From Cenococcum geophilum 1.58 (Eukaryota; Ascomycota; Dothideomycetes; Gloniales; Gloniaceae): a stretch of 64,000 nucleotides of DNA. A model generated the notes under the pieces. The model was given only the letters and a program-made list of their open reading frames with translations. It made no database searches and was not told the origin of the DNA. Of the stretch, positions 9,542-22,404 are shown piece after piece. The stretch's first letter is position 1. The number at the start of each line of letters is the position of its first letter. Position numbers and translations under genes: made by a program. The stretch is taken from positions 1,178,001-1,242,000 of the forward strand of contig KV748211.1 in the NCBI GenBank assembly GCA_001692895.1. Reading direction: 5' to 3'.

Positions 9542-10942
9542 CGTCAGGAAAACGGGAGAGTAGTAGGGGCTAGCCCGGGGTCATTTTAGCTGGATCCGCT
9601 GATCTGCTTATGTACACTTCTTTACGCTAGCCCGGGGCCCTATTAGCAATATTAGCAATATTATTTTTAAAAATTATAATATACCCTCCCACCATAATAG
9701 TTATAATAGCTATAATATATCCTATAACTGCAATATTTATATAAAAATAATAATCAAATTTCAAATTTCAAATTTGGGTATTAAGCAATTAATTAAGATA
9801 AGCGGGAAGCCTCTCATAGAGGCTCCAAATCGTCAATTGGCGGTGTTCCTGACGATCCACCGGCCGCGTACTGATTTCCTAACTAGGCCTAGCACCCGCC
9901 TGCCCGCCTGCCCGCCCTCCTACCTATCTACGCCTACCCGTCCGTGCCTACCTATCCATGCCTACTTATCTACGCCTACCGTCCGTATCCGTCTATAGTA
10001 TCTAATTCAATTCGGGGGAGAGGTCGGCCCGATCAAAGGCTCTAATTAATTCAATTGATCGATTGATTGTATTGGTTCGAATTGTTCTCTATAGGCGTTA
10101 GCTGGCTGTACGTTCGAACGGTGGTCGTTTGGGGTACCTCCCTAGGAAGCCTTGATTCGATTCGATTCGGTGGCGGGCTGATATCGAAGCTCTGGTTCGA
10201 TTCGATCGATCGATCGAATCGTTCGTGATGTTCGCTGGCTGGTTGTTGGAACGGTCGTCGTCTGGTTCTGGTAACGGTCGTCTGGTTCTGGCCACAGTCC
10301 TCTGCTGGCTGCCGTTCTAGTGCCTCCCTAGGTAGAGAGAATGTAAGGAAGGAAGGGTAAAAAGTAAGGTGGCATTTAGGTGTACAAGGGGTATGCAAAG
10401 GCACGTGTAGAGGCTATTGGGAATATAGTGGGGACCCGATGGGCTAGGAGGACGATTTGGATAACTAGGAAAATCAAAGTTCTACTAAGGGTCTGCTAGG
10501 AAGCCTGCTAGGAGCCTACTAGGAGGCCTTTAGGGTCTTAATACCCTAATCGCAATAAATGTAATAATGTCGATCTAGGTCGGGTTTTGAAACGGGTTTC
10601 CTTACCACCGTCTTACTACTGTCTCGGTCACCGACGTAGTCTACTGTCCCTTTTTCTTATGTATACATAGAGGCTATAGAGCCACATTCAATAGACAGAG
10701 TCCTCATTCTTTACTTACTCATCGGTGCACGGACTACCGATCGACAAATAATAATAACAATATTTATTTCATAACTATAAGCTGGCTTATTGCTGCAATA
10801 TATATAGTATTATACTCTTTTAGCTAGAGCAGTGCTAGCGCATACTCTAAGGTTTAGTTAATATGGCGGAAAGCTAGCCCTAGGCCCTAAATATACTTTT
10901 AGCAAAACTAAATTTTCTACGCCACTCCCCGTTTTCCTAACG
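9542..10942 (-). mobile_element. 1.4-kb deletion derivative of the giant TIR element
   Basis: It begins with CGTCAGGAAAACGGG and ends with the complement, CCCGTTTTCCTAACG. The first 220 bp (including the GGGGCTAGCCCGGGG-type stretch and a few eroded copies of the 27-bp repeat near 9664-9755) match the right end of the 21-kb element at about 49.27-49.42 kb in inverted orientation. The last 450 bp match its left end (28.39-28.86 kb), also inverted. It is therefore a short copy in the opposite orientation that lacks all coding sequence. The GC-richer repeat R fills much of its middle. No matching target duplication is visible: the flanking bases are AAT on the left and TTA on the right. Confidence 0.7.
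9804..10330 (+). repeat. Dispersed repeat R, copy 1
   Basis: About 0.5 kb, GC-richer and less RIP-like than its surroundings. It has a GAGGCTCCAAATCGTCAATT block, a CTGCC/CTACC microsatellite (about 9900-9985), runs of ATCGATCGATCG and TTCGATTCGATTCG (about 10160-10220), and iterated GGTCGTCTGGTTCTGG units (about 10250-10300). The same order recurs at 63556-64000 in the same orientation. No coding potential seen. Confidence 0.8.
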
Positions 10943-10950
10943 TTAGTTTA

Positions 10951-13450
10951 ACGTAAGTGATAGGGTTATGACGGCGATAGGGTTATGACGGTCGGCTAGT
11001 ACCGCCTTCCTAATTGGGCTCACGAACACCAAAGTACTACCGAATGCCCGATTGTGGGTAAAATACTAGTAAAAGGCATCGCACTGCATCACGATATCAC
11101 TGAGGTTTATGAAGCCTTAATTTAATATAATAGAGGCTCTGTATTAATATTTTTTGGTGTTTTTAATACCAACTAACATCCTCGTCTATATCCGACACCT
11201 CATCGTTGCTTGATCTACCTAGCTCATCGTCTACTTCTTCATCGTCCACTTCCTCATCTGCCTGTGTAGACTGCTGAGAGGCCTCTTTTGCCTTCTTTGC
11301 AGCGTCTTGTAGAGCCTTAGAGCGAGCTATAGCCTCTATAGCTACTGCGAAGGAGTCCTCCCATTGCTTCCGCAGTATTGCTAAGGCTTCTGCTTTAAAT
11401 TTCGCCTCCTCTACTGCTTGAGCAGCTGCTATATAAGCTTCCGTAGTCTTCTTTTTATTTGCTATATTGCCTATAGTTACCAACGCCTTCTGCGCTTTTT
11501 TTACCGCCCGATTAGCCTCTTCTAGGTTCCTTTTATGTTGATCTGTAGCCTTTTTAGCCTTTATAGCAGCAGCCTGAGCCTCCTTCCTATCTTAAACTTA
11601 TGCCTAAACAATTGTAGCTATCTCCTTTTTCTCCTTTTTATGCTGCTATCTAGTATTCCTAGTCCTCTGCTTAGCCTCCTCTACAGCCTCCCTAGCGTTA
11701 ATAAGTGCTTTGGCCCATTTAGTAGTAAGTACTAATTCGGTAGAAAGTACTACCCGCTTCTTTTTCTTCTTAGCTCTCCTATCTGCAGCGCCGTTGCGAA
11801 GCTCTGTGTTTTCTAGCCGCAGTATTTCTATGCCTTCGTCCATTGAATCCATATGGCTTATGAGCTTTCTGATAACAACGTTAATCGCTTTAGTAGTGGT
11901 ATCTGAGTGACGGATTATATGGCTATACCGAGCTCGATCGGAGTGGCTTTTTAGAGTCTTTGGATATAGAGATAAGGATAAAAGCGTTGGTTTGTTTGGG
12001 GGCTGAGGTATACATAGTCGCGCATATGTAAGGCGTTGGAGGACTTAATTGGGGTTAAAAGGAAGAAGGCCTGCAGCTTTAAATGCACTGTTAATTAGTT
12101 CGGGTGTATATATTTGAGGCCTAATCTCGCCCAGGATCTGCAGAAAGTAGTCTCTATTAATACCAGTAATACCGCGAGCTGCGTATTTATCGACTTTAGC
12201 TAAATATAGGCGCTTAACTACCGAAAAGATGACAAGATCTAGAGGCTGTAGAAAGTGGGTTAAGTAAGGTGGAAGATATATAGGAATAATCTTATACTTC
12301 CAGTAGAACTCTATAAACTTAATATTAGTATAAGAGATGTGTCCATTTATAATAAGCAATCGGTAGCTATAGTGTTCGACGTTTGGGGTATTAATTTTAG
12401 AGGCCTCCTATGCCTCTGTTTGTTGAGTATAACGCTCAAAATGTTAAAGCTACTTAAGGCCCATTTCTTTATTTAACCAGCCATTCTCCGTTATTCTAAT
12501 TAAGCACTCGCCTATAGCTTCCTCTGCTATTTCCCATAGTATATTCGTATACTGCTTCCCTTTAAAAATAATAAACGGTAGAATTATCTGTCCATGCATA
12601 CTAATTGAGTTAATTTAGGTAACCTACTCCCGATTACCGTTAATTGTCTTAAAGTTAATAATTCTGCCTCTTAGTATAACCACCTTTATAGAAAAAGCTA
12701 GTCCCATTATATAGCCCGTCTTATCTATATTCCACCTATTAAATTCGCTAATATTATATTGGGTAATAGCGTTGGTATAGTTAGTAAAGAATCTCTAAAT
12801 AAGGCCGGGATTGTTATTTGCGAGAGCTCGTTCTTAATTAATTAAACGCATATAGCAGTAATAAAGCTTATCCTGCCGTTTTAGGAAGTTATACACCTAC
12901 TTTATACTAAGAGAGTCGACATAGACGTATTAAGGAAGGTTGGCGTACTCCTGGTAGAGGACTACTGTGGCAATTAATTAAACGGTATTCTGCCAATATG
13001 GAAATCCAGTATTTGCAAGATATATAAGGTGTTAAACAATTGCATCTTCGCCAGCAACGGTAATACAATTTTGGTTAGTATGGGCGACTTTATAGGGCTG
13101 TTGCTTTCCATTAAGACGGTGTTAAAATGTCTATAGATCTACCCCATAGGCATTTATATAAGTTTCCCGGTCTTTATAGAGCCTAGAATGCCAGGCAATA
13201 ATAGCGCTCTATATTTTCTCTTCCTTGCTAGGTTATAGGGGCTAGCAGGGCATTATAGTATTAGTAAAAGATTTTTTAATTTGGTCGTAAGCATTTAAAA
13301 TAAGATAAAGTTGCTGCTATTTTGATTTTGGAACCGGCAATATACTATATTAGGAAAGCGGTAAACTCAATTAGGAAGGCGGTACTAGCCGACCGTTATA
13401 ACCCTATCGCCGTTATAACCCTATCGCCGTTATAACCCTATTACTTACGT
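10951..13450 (-). mobile_element. Pogo/Fot1-like Tc1-mariner transposon
   Basis: Exactly 2500 bp between TA dinucleotides (10949-10950 and 13451-13452), the expected target duplication. Inverted ends begin ACGTAAGTGATAGGG. The left TIR is 10951-11015 (65 bp) and the right TIR is 13369-13450 (82 bp). The 17-bp difference is one extra copy of an internal GATAGGGTTATRACGGC unit. The interior carries a decayed pogo-type transposase gene on the minus strand. It abuts the 1.4-kb TIR derivative, leaving only an 8-bp gap. Confidence 0.88.
11163..13340 (-). pseudogene. Pogo/Fot1-type DDE transposase, decayed
   Basis: The clearest segment (about 12359-12045) reads MLIINGHISYTNIKFIEF, then IPIYLPPYLTHFLQPLDL. 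This is the DG/H-SH...LPPH-TH-LQPLD core of pogo/Fot1 DDE transposases, with the first catalytic Asp of that motif replaced by Asn (GAT to AAT, a RIP-type change). Upstream (about 12700-12560) a block like QINSISMHGQIILPFIIFKG fits the preceding catalytic strand. Downstream (about 11850-11163) come a Lys-rich helical stretch and an acidic tail (DEEVDDEEVDDELG) ending at a stop at 11163. Many stops and shifts separate the blocks, so it is inactive. Confidence 0.8.
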
Positions 13451-13452
13451 TA

Positions 13453-13959
13453 GCCCCCTTACTATAATCTAGTTAAACTAATACGGGTATAATAGTAATT
13501 ATATACTTTAAAGTCTATATAGTAGTTAGAAGATTGGCTCTATCTTAATTATAAAGTCTTCTAGTAATAAATAATAACTTTTAGAAATGCTTAGGCGGAC
13601 ATAACGCCTTTATAGTCTATTTAGTAAATAATCTTTATAACCTTTAACTCTCTTAGATATTATCCCTTTCTATTATAGTAGTAACTAACTACTATAATCT
13701 TATTTTTATAGAAATAAGACTTTACGCCTAATATTATACACCTAGCTTATTTTAAATCTTCTATAGTATTAAATTAACTTTTTTATTTAGTTATTATATG
13801 TTAGGTTACCTAATATAAGGGATATACTTACCCTATTAAATTCGTAACCTTATAACCTTATAACCTTACGACCTCGCGACCTTAAACCCTACCCCTTACT
13901 ACTTAAATACTACTCCCTACCTACTGCCTAAATGCCTTCTAACCGCCTATTTTGTACTA
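13453..13959. other. Left flank of Gypsy C, probably 5' part of the split Helitron
   Basis: AT-rich, no open frame. It is continuous with the sequence after 60254 once Gypsy C and its duplication are subtracted, so it is probably the upstream part of the Helitron. It includes a short array of TATAACCT/CGACCT-like 8-mers at about 13848-13895. No Helitron 5' end could be fixed. Confidence 0.4.
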
Positions 13960-14169
13960 TGTAACGGCGCTATCATACGTTACCTGCCAAATTCTACTCT
14001 GTTCTGCCGACCTATAATTAGCTTACCTAAAGCTAGCACTTTAGCAGTTTACTTTATATATTTATTTATATTAGTCCTAACAACCCCTTTTCCTTCTCCT
14101 TAGCTTAGTATCTTTATAAGATGGCATTCTATAAGCTTTAGTTTAGAGGCGTTTATACAAGCCGTTATA
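13960..14169 (+). repeat. 5' LTR of Gypsy C
   Basis: 210 bp, direct partner of 60040-60249. Differences between the two look like transitions only. Preceded by TACTA. Confidence 0.92.
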
Positions 14170-15307
14170 TTATACTAAGCTCTCCTTATATTGTCTAGGA
14201 AAGCCTTAATTAATATCTCACTTAAGAGAAACTTTATCTATAATAACGCGTTAACATATTATACTTAAACACTAAATAACACTATACTGCCTGGGAAGGC
14301 CTTAATAATATCCCACTTATATGCTAGATAGGACTAGACCTATACCGCCGGAATTAAAACCGAAGCGTATAATACTAATAGACCCTAGGAAGCTAATAAT
14401 AGTACCTAAAGCCAGCTTATTTAAGAGAGCTGCCTTTACCTAAGAGGAACCTAAGATCTAATTAGGATTAGAAATTAAAGATAGTAATAACGTTATAGAC
14501 ATACGTGAGTAGATTCGCGCCCTTGCGGCCAGCTAGAAAGCTAATTGTTTTAAAGTAAGAAATATATAAGAGACTCTATAAAAGATTTTAATAAGCCTTA
14601 CGGCCCTATAAAATAGCCTAGCTTCCCCTTTTTAAAGCCCTAGCCAACCTATTTACTCTACTAAATATAATATACTAGGGAGTATAGATATAATAATAAA
14701 GTAATTAAAGTCCGTTAAGCTTCCTAACCCTTAACCCCTATCTAATAGAATAAACCCTATCTTTAAGAATTAGAGGATCTAAGTATAAGGAAAACTCCGC
14801 GTTAACTATAACTATTTCCCCTCTAAAGAAGTTAAGATACTTTACCTCTTTAGTTAAACTATAGGAGATGCCTAACGTTACCTTTAAGCTAAATTTAAGG
14901 ATAACTTCCCTGTCCGCTTTATATCTATTAATAAAATGCTATAGTATTTAACCGTTATATATATAAACCCAAATAAAGTACGTGATATATGTTATAACTA
15001 TAATAGCTTAATAATAAAGTTAAACGAATCCTTTACTAAGTTTTAAACTTAATTCTTACACCTAGTAGGCAAAGGCTAGGTTCCCCTTAAGAACTACTAT
15101 TTAGACCTATATAATAAGCTAACGGTTTAACTATAAAAGAAGATTGCGGTAGTTTTAGATAACCTACTAACTTACTTAAGATTTACAGTCTAATATTTAT
15201 TACTAAACTTAGAACTAAAGCAAATTAATACCCGTTCTAATTAACAAAAAAAGGCTTATAGTAGTTAAAACTTATTAACTATACCTATAGAAGCTAGAGT
15301 AGGAAGA

Positions 15308-15499
15308 TGTCACGGGACGGGGCAGTGGCTATAAGACGTATGTATTCGAGGAGTCTATAAGATATTACGCGATCGATCATAAGGGTCGAGGGCGTAAGGA
15401 GGTGATATACCTACGCGTAGCTGACATAAGCTGTACGCGAGGTGTACGCGAGAGCACGGGGCTCTCCTATGGAGGCCCCTGCGGTAGGGTTCCGTAATA
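15308..15499 (-). repeat. 3' LTR of Gypsy A
   Basis: 192 bp, partner of 21460-21651. Preceded by GAAGA on its outer side. Confidence 0.93.
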
Positions 15500-18400
15500 C
15501 TACCCCCCCTCCTATAGAGGCGGAGCTCCGGCGACGCTGTGGTTACTATATATATATAGAAGGGACACTTAGGGTATAGAAAAGAAGAAAGGGGGGTATT
15601 GCTAAAGGCTTAAAACAACGTTATGTAATAAGGCTTGGTATTTAAGAATCCGACTAATTAGATAACTTTAACCGCCGGTTAAAGTTCCTGGATATCTTAA
15701 CGATATTCCGGTCACGTAATCGCACTTTACCGTAATCTAACGGTAATTTAACGGCAATTTGCCCCTACGTAGTAATATATAACGGTTTAACTCTATAAGG
15801 GCTCCTATAGAGGATTAGGTATAAAATCTCTACTTAGGCCCGGTTTCTATAGGTTCGCGTAGTAAAAGTCGCTAATTAAATCCTTTGCATTTTTAAAGTC
15901 TTCCTATAGTTGCCATTCTGGCTAATCTATATTAAATCCTATGTATATAGCTCTATAGTAGAGCCGTTGTCCTCTACCTTTGCTAAAGTATTTAGAGTTA
16001 ATAATTTGTTTAATAGTCTACTCCTTATGGTTCTCGTCTTCGTTCTTATCTTGGATTAGTACTAGTAGGGGTTTAGGCTATGTCTGCCCCGGTAAGGGGT
16101 TAGGCTAGTAAAGGTATAGTAGCTATAGGTGAAATATAGGCTATATCCCGCGGGTGGCTAGGGTAGGCGGGAGCTCTAGCTTATATACGGCTCCCCTGTT
16201 AATAACTTATTTAATTAGGTAGGGGCTAAGGTTCTTATAATTAAGTAACTTTATAGGCCTCTGCGTAGAGATATTGCGTGTATCTAGCTATACCCAGTCG
16301 CCAACACATATCTCCGGTGGTAGCGTTCTATGACGGTTAGCGAAGTAGGCCTACTTTGCTTAAGCCTAGGCCATTTCTCCCTTATAGTAGTTGAGTAGAT
16401 TTTTTATACGGTCTGTATACTAGTTGGCAAGTAGCATCTTAAGGCGTTTTCCATATGGCAGTTTTTTATTAATAGGTTCTAGTGGTTCTATGCTAGATTG
16501 GGGGTAATATCCTTTGTTCGCGAAGAACGGGGTAAGTCCTGTAGTAGTTAAGACGTAGTTATTTGCTGCGAATTCACCTAGTAGGAGGTAATCCACCCAG
16601 TTATCTTGACTATAGGCGACTACCTGTTATAGGTACGCTTTTATACTAGTATTAGCGTTTTCCGGTTGCCTAGCAGTTTTATAGTAGAAGAATGTAGATA
16701 TCTTAACGGAGATGCTAAGGCGTTAGCAGATTCGTCTCTATACATTAGAGCCGAACTATATGCCTTAGTCGGACGTAATTAAGTTAGGTAACCTATGTAA
16801 TTGGTAGATTTCGCGGAGGAAGGCGTTAGTAACGTTGCTAACGGCTACGCCTTTGGTTGGGACGTAGTGGCGCTCTTTTATAAGTTGGCATATTATTATA
16901 AGGATGTTCTTATAGGTACGGCCATGTTGCTTATAGGGTAGTAGGTTAACAACGAAATCTATGGCGATATCTACCTATCGTTATATAGGTACTAGTAGAG
17001 GGTGCAGTAGTCCTTAGTACTTTATATTAAAGGCCTTAGCGCGCTTATAACCGTGGCAGGCGCCTATAAAGCGTTTAACTAAGTCTATTATTTTAGGCCA
17101 GAAGTAGTATTAGCTAAGAAGCTTATAGGTTCCTCCTCTGCCTAGGTGGCCGCTTAATTAAAGGTTGTGGGCTATTTGGATTAGTTACCGTTATAGATTT
17201 TCTAAGTTAGGGATAAATAGACGGCCTCTATAATAGAGCCTATTCTCTTTTACTTCTAAGGCTGCTATATTAATCTGGCCTAAGCTTTAGAGTTTAGTTG
17301 GCAGCGTACAGGCGCTAGCGGTCTTTGTGGCAATAAGTTAATACAGTAATAGGTTAACAGAGGTGTTATATGCCGTAGTAATAAGCTTATTAATTTTAGG
17401 AGGTAATTTTAGTTCTATAGTGTAAAGCTAAGGTATAGTTAGCTCTATTATAGGTAGCATACCTAGGGCCAAATTCCGTGCTTTTAGGATCGTTTGTTGT
17501 TAGAACTGGTTATAGGGGTTATCTTTAGACTAAGGAAGGTCTTATAAGCGGCGTGTTAGGCTATTAAGCTTAGTACCTTATACTCCTGGCCTATATATAA
17601 TTTTAAAGTTAAAATTAAAGAGGAACTCGTTCTAGCGTGCTTGGCGTTAGTTTAGCTATTTTATAGTTATAAAGTACTTAAGGTTACAATAATCCGTAAG
17701 GACTTTAGTTGGCTAGTTAGGTTCTGCTAAGGAGAGTTCTAGTTAGAATTCCTTAAACACTTATATAATTACAAGAAGTTCCTTATTATAGATCTTGTAG
17801 TTATATTCTTATAGTATAAGCTTAGATAAATAGAATGCGACTGGGTAGAGGAGACCGTTGTTACCCATTTGGGAGAAAACGCCTGCATTAACGTGGTTTA
17901 AGGAGTTAGTCTTAAGATAGAGTTGTTGTCCTAGTATAAAGTAAGCTAGGATAGGTGCTTTAGTAAAAGCATCTTTAAGGTTTTAGAACGCCTTCTTATA
18001 TTTAGGCATCCAGATAAAACATAAATATATTTTTCTTCCTTTCGCGGAAAGGCCCTTTGTTTATATTATTGCTATAAGTAGTGCTACAACACCTAAGAAG
18101 TTATATATGAATTTTTAATAGAAGTTAGCGAAACTAAGGAAAGCTTATACGTCTTTAATGCAGTTAGGGGTTTACTATTCGGTAATTATACGTACCTTCT
18201 TAGGGTCNATACGGACACCCTTAGTAGTAACAATTAGTTTAAGGTATTTTACTTCTATAACTAAGAATTCGCACTTCTTTAAATTAATATAAAGTCCTGC
18301 GTCCCTAAGGCGCTATAGGACCTTTTAAACGTGCTTAGTATGCTTAGAAGGGTTATTGCTATAAATAAGTATATTATCTAGGTACGCAGAGCAGAAGTCG

Positions 18401-21400
18401 TTAAGGTAGTCCCGTAAAGCGTTATTAATATAGCTTTAGAAGCTGCCTAGGCCGTTACATACGCTAAAGGGCATAATAGTATATTTAAATTAGCTAAAGC
18501 GCGATACAAATATAGTTTTCCATTCGTCACCTTTTCGTATTCAGAGGCGGTTAAAGGCGGCGATAATATTAAGCTTAGTATAGATTTTAGCTTAGCTAAG
18601 CCGCTTAAGAGTCTCACATATAAGCGGTATAGGGTATTAGTTCTTAATTGTAATAGCGTTAAATCCTCTATAGTTAATATAGAATTAAATACCTCCTCCT
18701 AGCTTCTTAGTAAGGAGGATAGGGGCGGCTGCTAGGGATATACTAGGGCGAATAAACCCTTTATTAAGGTGTTCGTCAATATACTTTTTAATAACTAGAA
18801 GTTCGTCTTTTAATATTAGGTAGAGTCTCTTATAGGGTAGCATTTTTCCTTATTTAATATTAATGGCATAGTTATTAGGTTAATGTGGGGGGAGTATATC
18901 TACGCTCTTTTATAAGTACACGTTAATAAAGTTATAGTACCTCTTAGGGAGGAGCTTGCGGAGTTCCTTATTAGTAAGTCCTTTTTTAAGCTTTATAAAC
19001 TTCTTAAAGTCTAAAGGTAAAAGTCCGTAGAGTTCTACGGGGGCATCATTTTCTAGGAGGTCGACTATATCTATCCTATTACTATAGAGGACATAGTCCT
19101 ATTCTTTATTAAGCTTATATAGTTATAATTAGAAGGCTACGGTAACGGTCTAGCCTTTCCTACGTGCTATACGGTAGAAGGCCGCGGCACTTACGTGGTA
19201 GTAGTTAGTCGTAGGTAGGGTAATAAGGGGTTCCTTAGGTTGGTATCCTAGGGAGTAGATAGAGGCGGCTAGGCCATATCCTAGGCAGGTCTCTCTATAG
19301 TATTTAGAGTTAAAGGTTACTTCTCTCTTTTTCCAGTTAATGGCGGGGTTATATTATTTAAGCTAGTTTATTCCAAGGATAATAGGGTAGTTAGCAAGTG
19401 GTGTAATATAGGCCCAGAGTTCTTCCTAGTGCCCATTTATATCTAGGTGGAGTTATGCTATATAGGTAATCTTCTATGCGGTATAACTACCATTAGCGAG
19501 TTATAGGGCGCGGGCTTTAGTAAGGGGTAAGGTAGGTAAGTTATAAGTGCGCACAAATTAGGTATCTATAAATTTATTAGTAGCTCCGCAATTAATCATA
19601 GAACAGCTTTTATATTATTTTTTAGCAGTAGTTCCTATTACGGGTAAAACTATCTATTTCCGTTTATTTATCTTTACTAAGTTATCTATTAAGCAGGCTA
19701 ATATATAGATCCCCTTATCGTTAGGGCGTCCTAACCTATAACTTAGGGCTAGGACTTAGCGTTTTCCGTTTCCGTATCCAACTCTACCGCTATTACTACG
19801 TCTTTGTCTTATATAGTAATGGTATATAGTAACGTATTTAGTATTCGAGGTACTAGGTTAAGTATTAGGCGGCGGCTGCTAAACCTAGCCATTAGGCAGT
19901 TTAGGCTATAGCTATAACAGCCTTCTTAACGACATTTATAGCAACGCTTTAGCTTTTAGAGTAGCTCGCGTTCTCCGTCTAGTAGCTTCTATAGAAAGGT
20001 TAGTATAAAAAGGTTAATATTAGGACTAGTAGTGTTGCTTAGGGTAGTAGGCGTTAGTAGTTTAGTAGGTCCGGAGGGCTTCTATAGGGAGGTCTTCGGG
20101 TAGAGGTTTGCAGTAGCAATCTAATTCAGTCGTTATTTAATCTTCCGTATAGCTGCTACTATATTATAAACATTATTATAGTTATAGCTGGCGGCTGCGT
20201 AACTAAGGTAATAAGTAACTTTTTTAAGGAGATCTTCCTGGTCTTTAGTATCGTCTCAGGCGAGGGCTCCGGTATATTCCTGGAATTTAACATAGAACTT
20301 ATTAAATAATTCGGTAGGGCTCATCTTTAAGGCACATAGTTTAGCTTAGTTAGTGGCCAGTAGGTTATAGTCGCGGTATATTAGGTTAAGATTATTAAGG
20401 ACTTCTTAGTGGGACTGCCACTTCCAGGGGCTATTGGTCTCCTATTAGGCGAAAAATCTATTAAATAGTNTACCCTTTATTCGCCCAATAATATAGCCAA
20501 TCTTAGTATCTTCTGTAGGAAAAAGGCAGGCGCTCTAAGTTAGTTTCTCGCGGATTTATATCTTCTAGTAGCTATATTCTTTACGGTCTCCCTAGAAAAC
20601 TAGGGGATTAGAGTAACATGCATTAGACCCTACAGTAGTAGCTTAAGTTCGGTTATTATAGCTTTCATCATTACTTTAGTAGGGGTTCCCGTTAGGTAAG
20701 ACTGCTTAGCGCTAACCCTCCGTTAAGCGTTAAGTAGGTAAAGTTACTGGGGGCGTAGAGACTTAAGTGGCGTTATATACAGTAGAGAGGTGTCTAGCGT
20801 TATTACAAATATACTCATTAAGCTAAGATTGTAGGTATTTAATTATGCCTTCTCTTTTAGTAACTATAGCAATAAGTACAATCTCAGCCTTCTTTAACTG
20901 TTAGACGTCGCGTTTAGACATACGGAGGTCATCTTTAGTTTCTTAACGCGTGTTATTAGCGAGCGCCTCGCGAGCTTATAGGTCTTAGATAATATTACAA
21001 TCTTAAGTAGTACGCATCTTAGCTTATATAAGCTTTAGGTAGTAGTTCTATAGAAGGCGGTAGTATTTATTAGGTTCTCGTGCTACTATTTTTACAAACG
21101 TCTCGGCGTCTCGTATTTTAATTTTAATAAGTAGTAGCCCTTCCGCTTACTTATCCGTAGTTATATAGTTAATAAAAGATAAAACATTATTAGTGTCCAT
21201 CTCCTTAGGGGTTAAGGCTAGGGCTAATAAATCAAATTCTCCTAGGATTAATTGGCGTTGTAGGTTAAGTGTAGGTATTAGATTATTCTTTAGGTTTAAT
21301 ATAGTAGCTAGTAAGGAATATTATCTTACTATTATGGGTTCCTTAGAAGTATAAAGTGAGGTAACTTATAGGCACGCTACTTCTAGTAGCGCCTGTAGTA

Positions 21401-21459
21401 TTATAGAGACGTAGAATTGGTCGTAGGCTAGGTATTGGTGGTAAAAAGGCGCAACGTAA

Positions 21460-21651
21460 TGTCATGGGACGGGGCAGTGGCTACAAGACGTATGTATTTA
21501 AGGAGTTTATAAGACGTTGCGCGATCGATTATAAGGGTCGAGGGCGTAAGGAGGTGATATACCTACGCGTAGCTAATATAAGCTGTATGTGAGGTGTACG
21601 TAAGAGCACGGGGCTCTCCTATAGAGGCCCCTGCGGTGGGGTTCCGTGACA
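21460..21651 (-). repeat. 5' LTR of Gypsy A
   Basis: 192 bp with clear TGTCA...TGACA ends, followed by GAAGA. The less decayed of the two LTRs. Confidence 0.93.
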
Positions 21652-22211
21652 GAAGATAAGCTATAATAGCTCTTGTATTAAAAGCGGTTATATCTATACA
21701 CCGGTAAGCCTTGCCCGACCAGCTATATAATACACTATTAACTAGTACTCGTTGTAATACCCCAATTAACTCTATCTCGGCTATGTACTATAACTATAAT
21801 AAAAAGGGTTACTTTACCTTGTCTTACTTAGAGTTAAAGGATATAGGCAATACCAAGGAGATAGAGAAAGGAGAAATATCTAATGAGTTAGGAAAAAAAG
21901 AATTCTAGGGAAAGACTCTCCTCTAGGGTACCCTATTAATTTTAAAGAGATTATCTTAGTTAATAGGTAGAAAGCATTTTACAGTTCTATATATAGTATC
22001 TTAAAATAAATATAGAGTTAATATAACCGCCCTTATTAATACTAGAGTAAATAGCTTTGCTTTTATAAATACTGCTTATATAAATAATGTTACTAAAAAT
22101 TTAAATATAAAAGCTACCTAATTAAAGAAGCCTATTTAGGTAAAAGGCTATATTAGCTAAGCCAGTTACCTAGTTACCCACGTTTTAAAGTTATATATTA
22201 CTCTTAATAGA

Positions 22212-22404
22212 TATTATAGGACGGGGGCAGTGGCTACAAAGCGTATGTATTTAAGGAGTCTATAAGACGTTACGCGATCGATTGTAAGGGTCGAGGGCGT
22301 AAGGAGGTAATATACCTACGCGTAGCTAATATAAGCTATACGCGAGTTATACGTAAGAGCACGGGGCTCTCCTATAGAGGCCCCTGCGGTGGGGTTCCGT
22401 AATA
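22212..22404 (-). repeat. 3' LTR of Gypsy B
   Basis: 193 bp, preceded by ATAGA. The adjoining purine tract (complement of about 22405-22420) matches the one in copy A. Confidence 0.92.

Larger units (their letters stand above)
15308..21651 (-). mobile_element. Gypsy/Ty3-type LTR retrotransposon A, fossil
   Basis: 6344 bp with 192-bp LTRs whose ends are inverted (TGTCACGG...CCGTGACA), flanked by the perfect 5-bp duplication GAAGA (15303-15307 and 21652-21656). It reads on the minus strand. A purine-rich tract (complement of about 15500-15515) directly adjoins the left, 3' LTR. In order along the minus strand I recognise gag with a zinc knuckle near 19.9 kb, aspartic protease near 19.6 kb, reverse transcriptase about 18.9-18.3, RNase H about 18.0-17.6 and integrase about 17.2-16.3. 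It is damaged many times over. The roughly 19 LTR-to-LTR differences I could count are all C/T or G/A transitions, so RIP hides the true age. It is nested in Gypsy C between gag and the zinc knuckle region. Confidence 0.95.

Noticed and set aside
13384-13445. Telomere-like AACCCTA repeats
   Set aside because: The AACCCTATCGCCGTTAT units are the inverted terminal repeat of the pogo element and are mirrored at 10951-11015.
21711-21908. Possible independent small zinc-knuckle gene
   Set aside because: It is the gag knuckle part of Gypsy C, separated from the rest by the insertion of Gypsy A.
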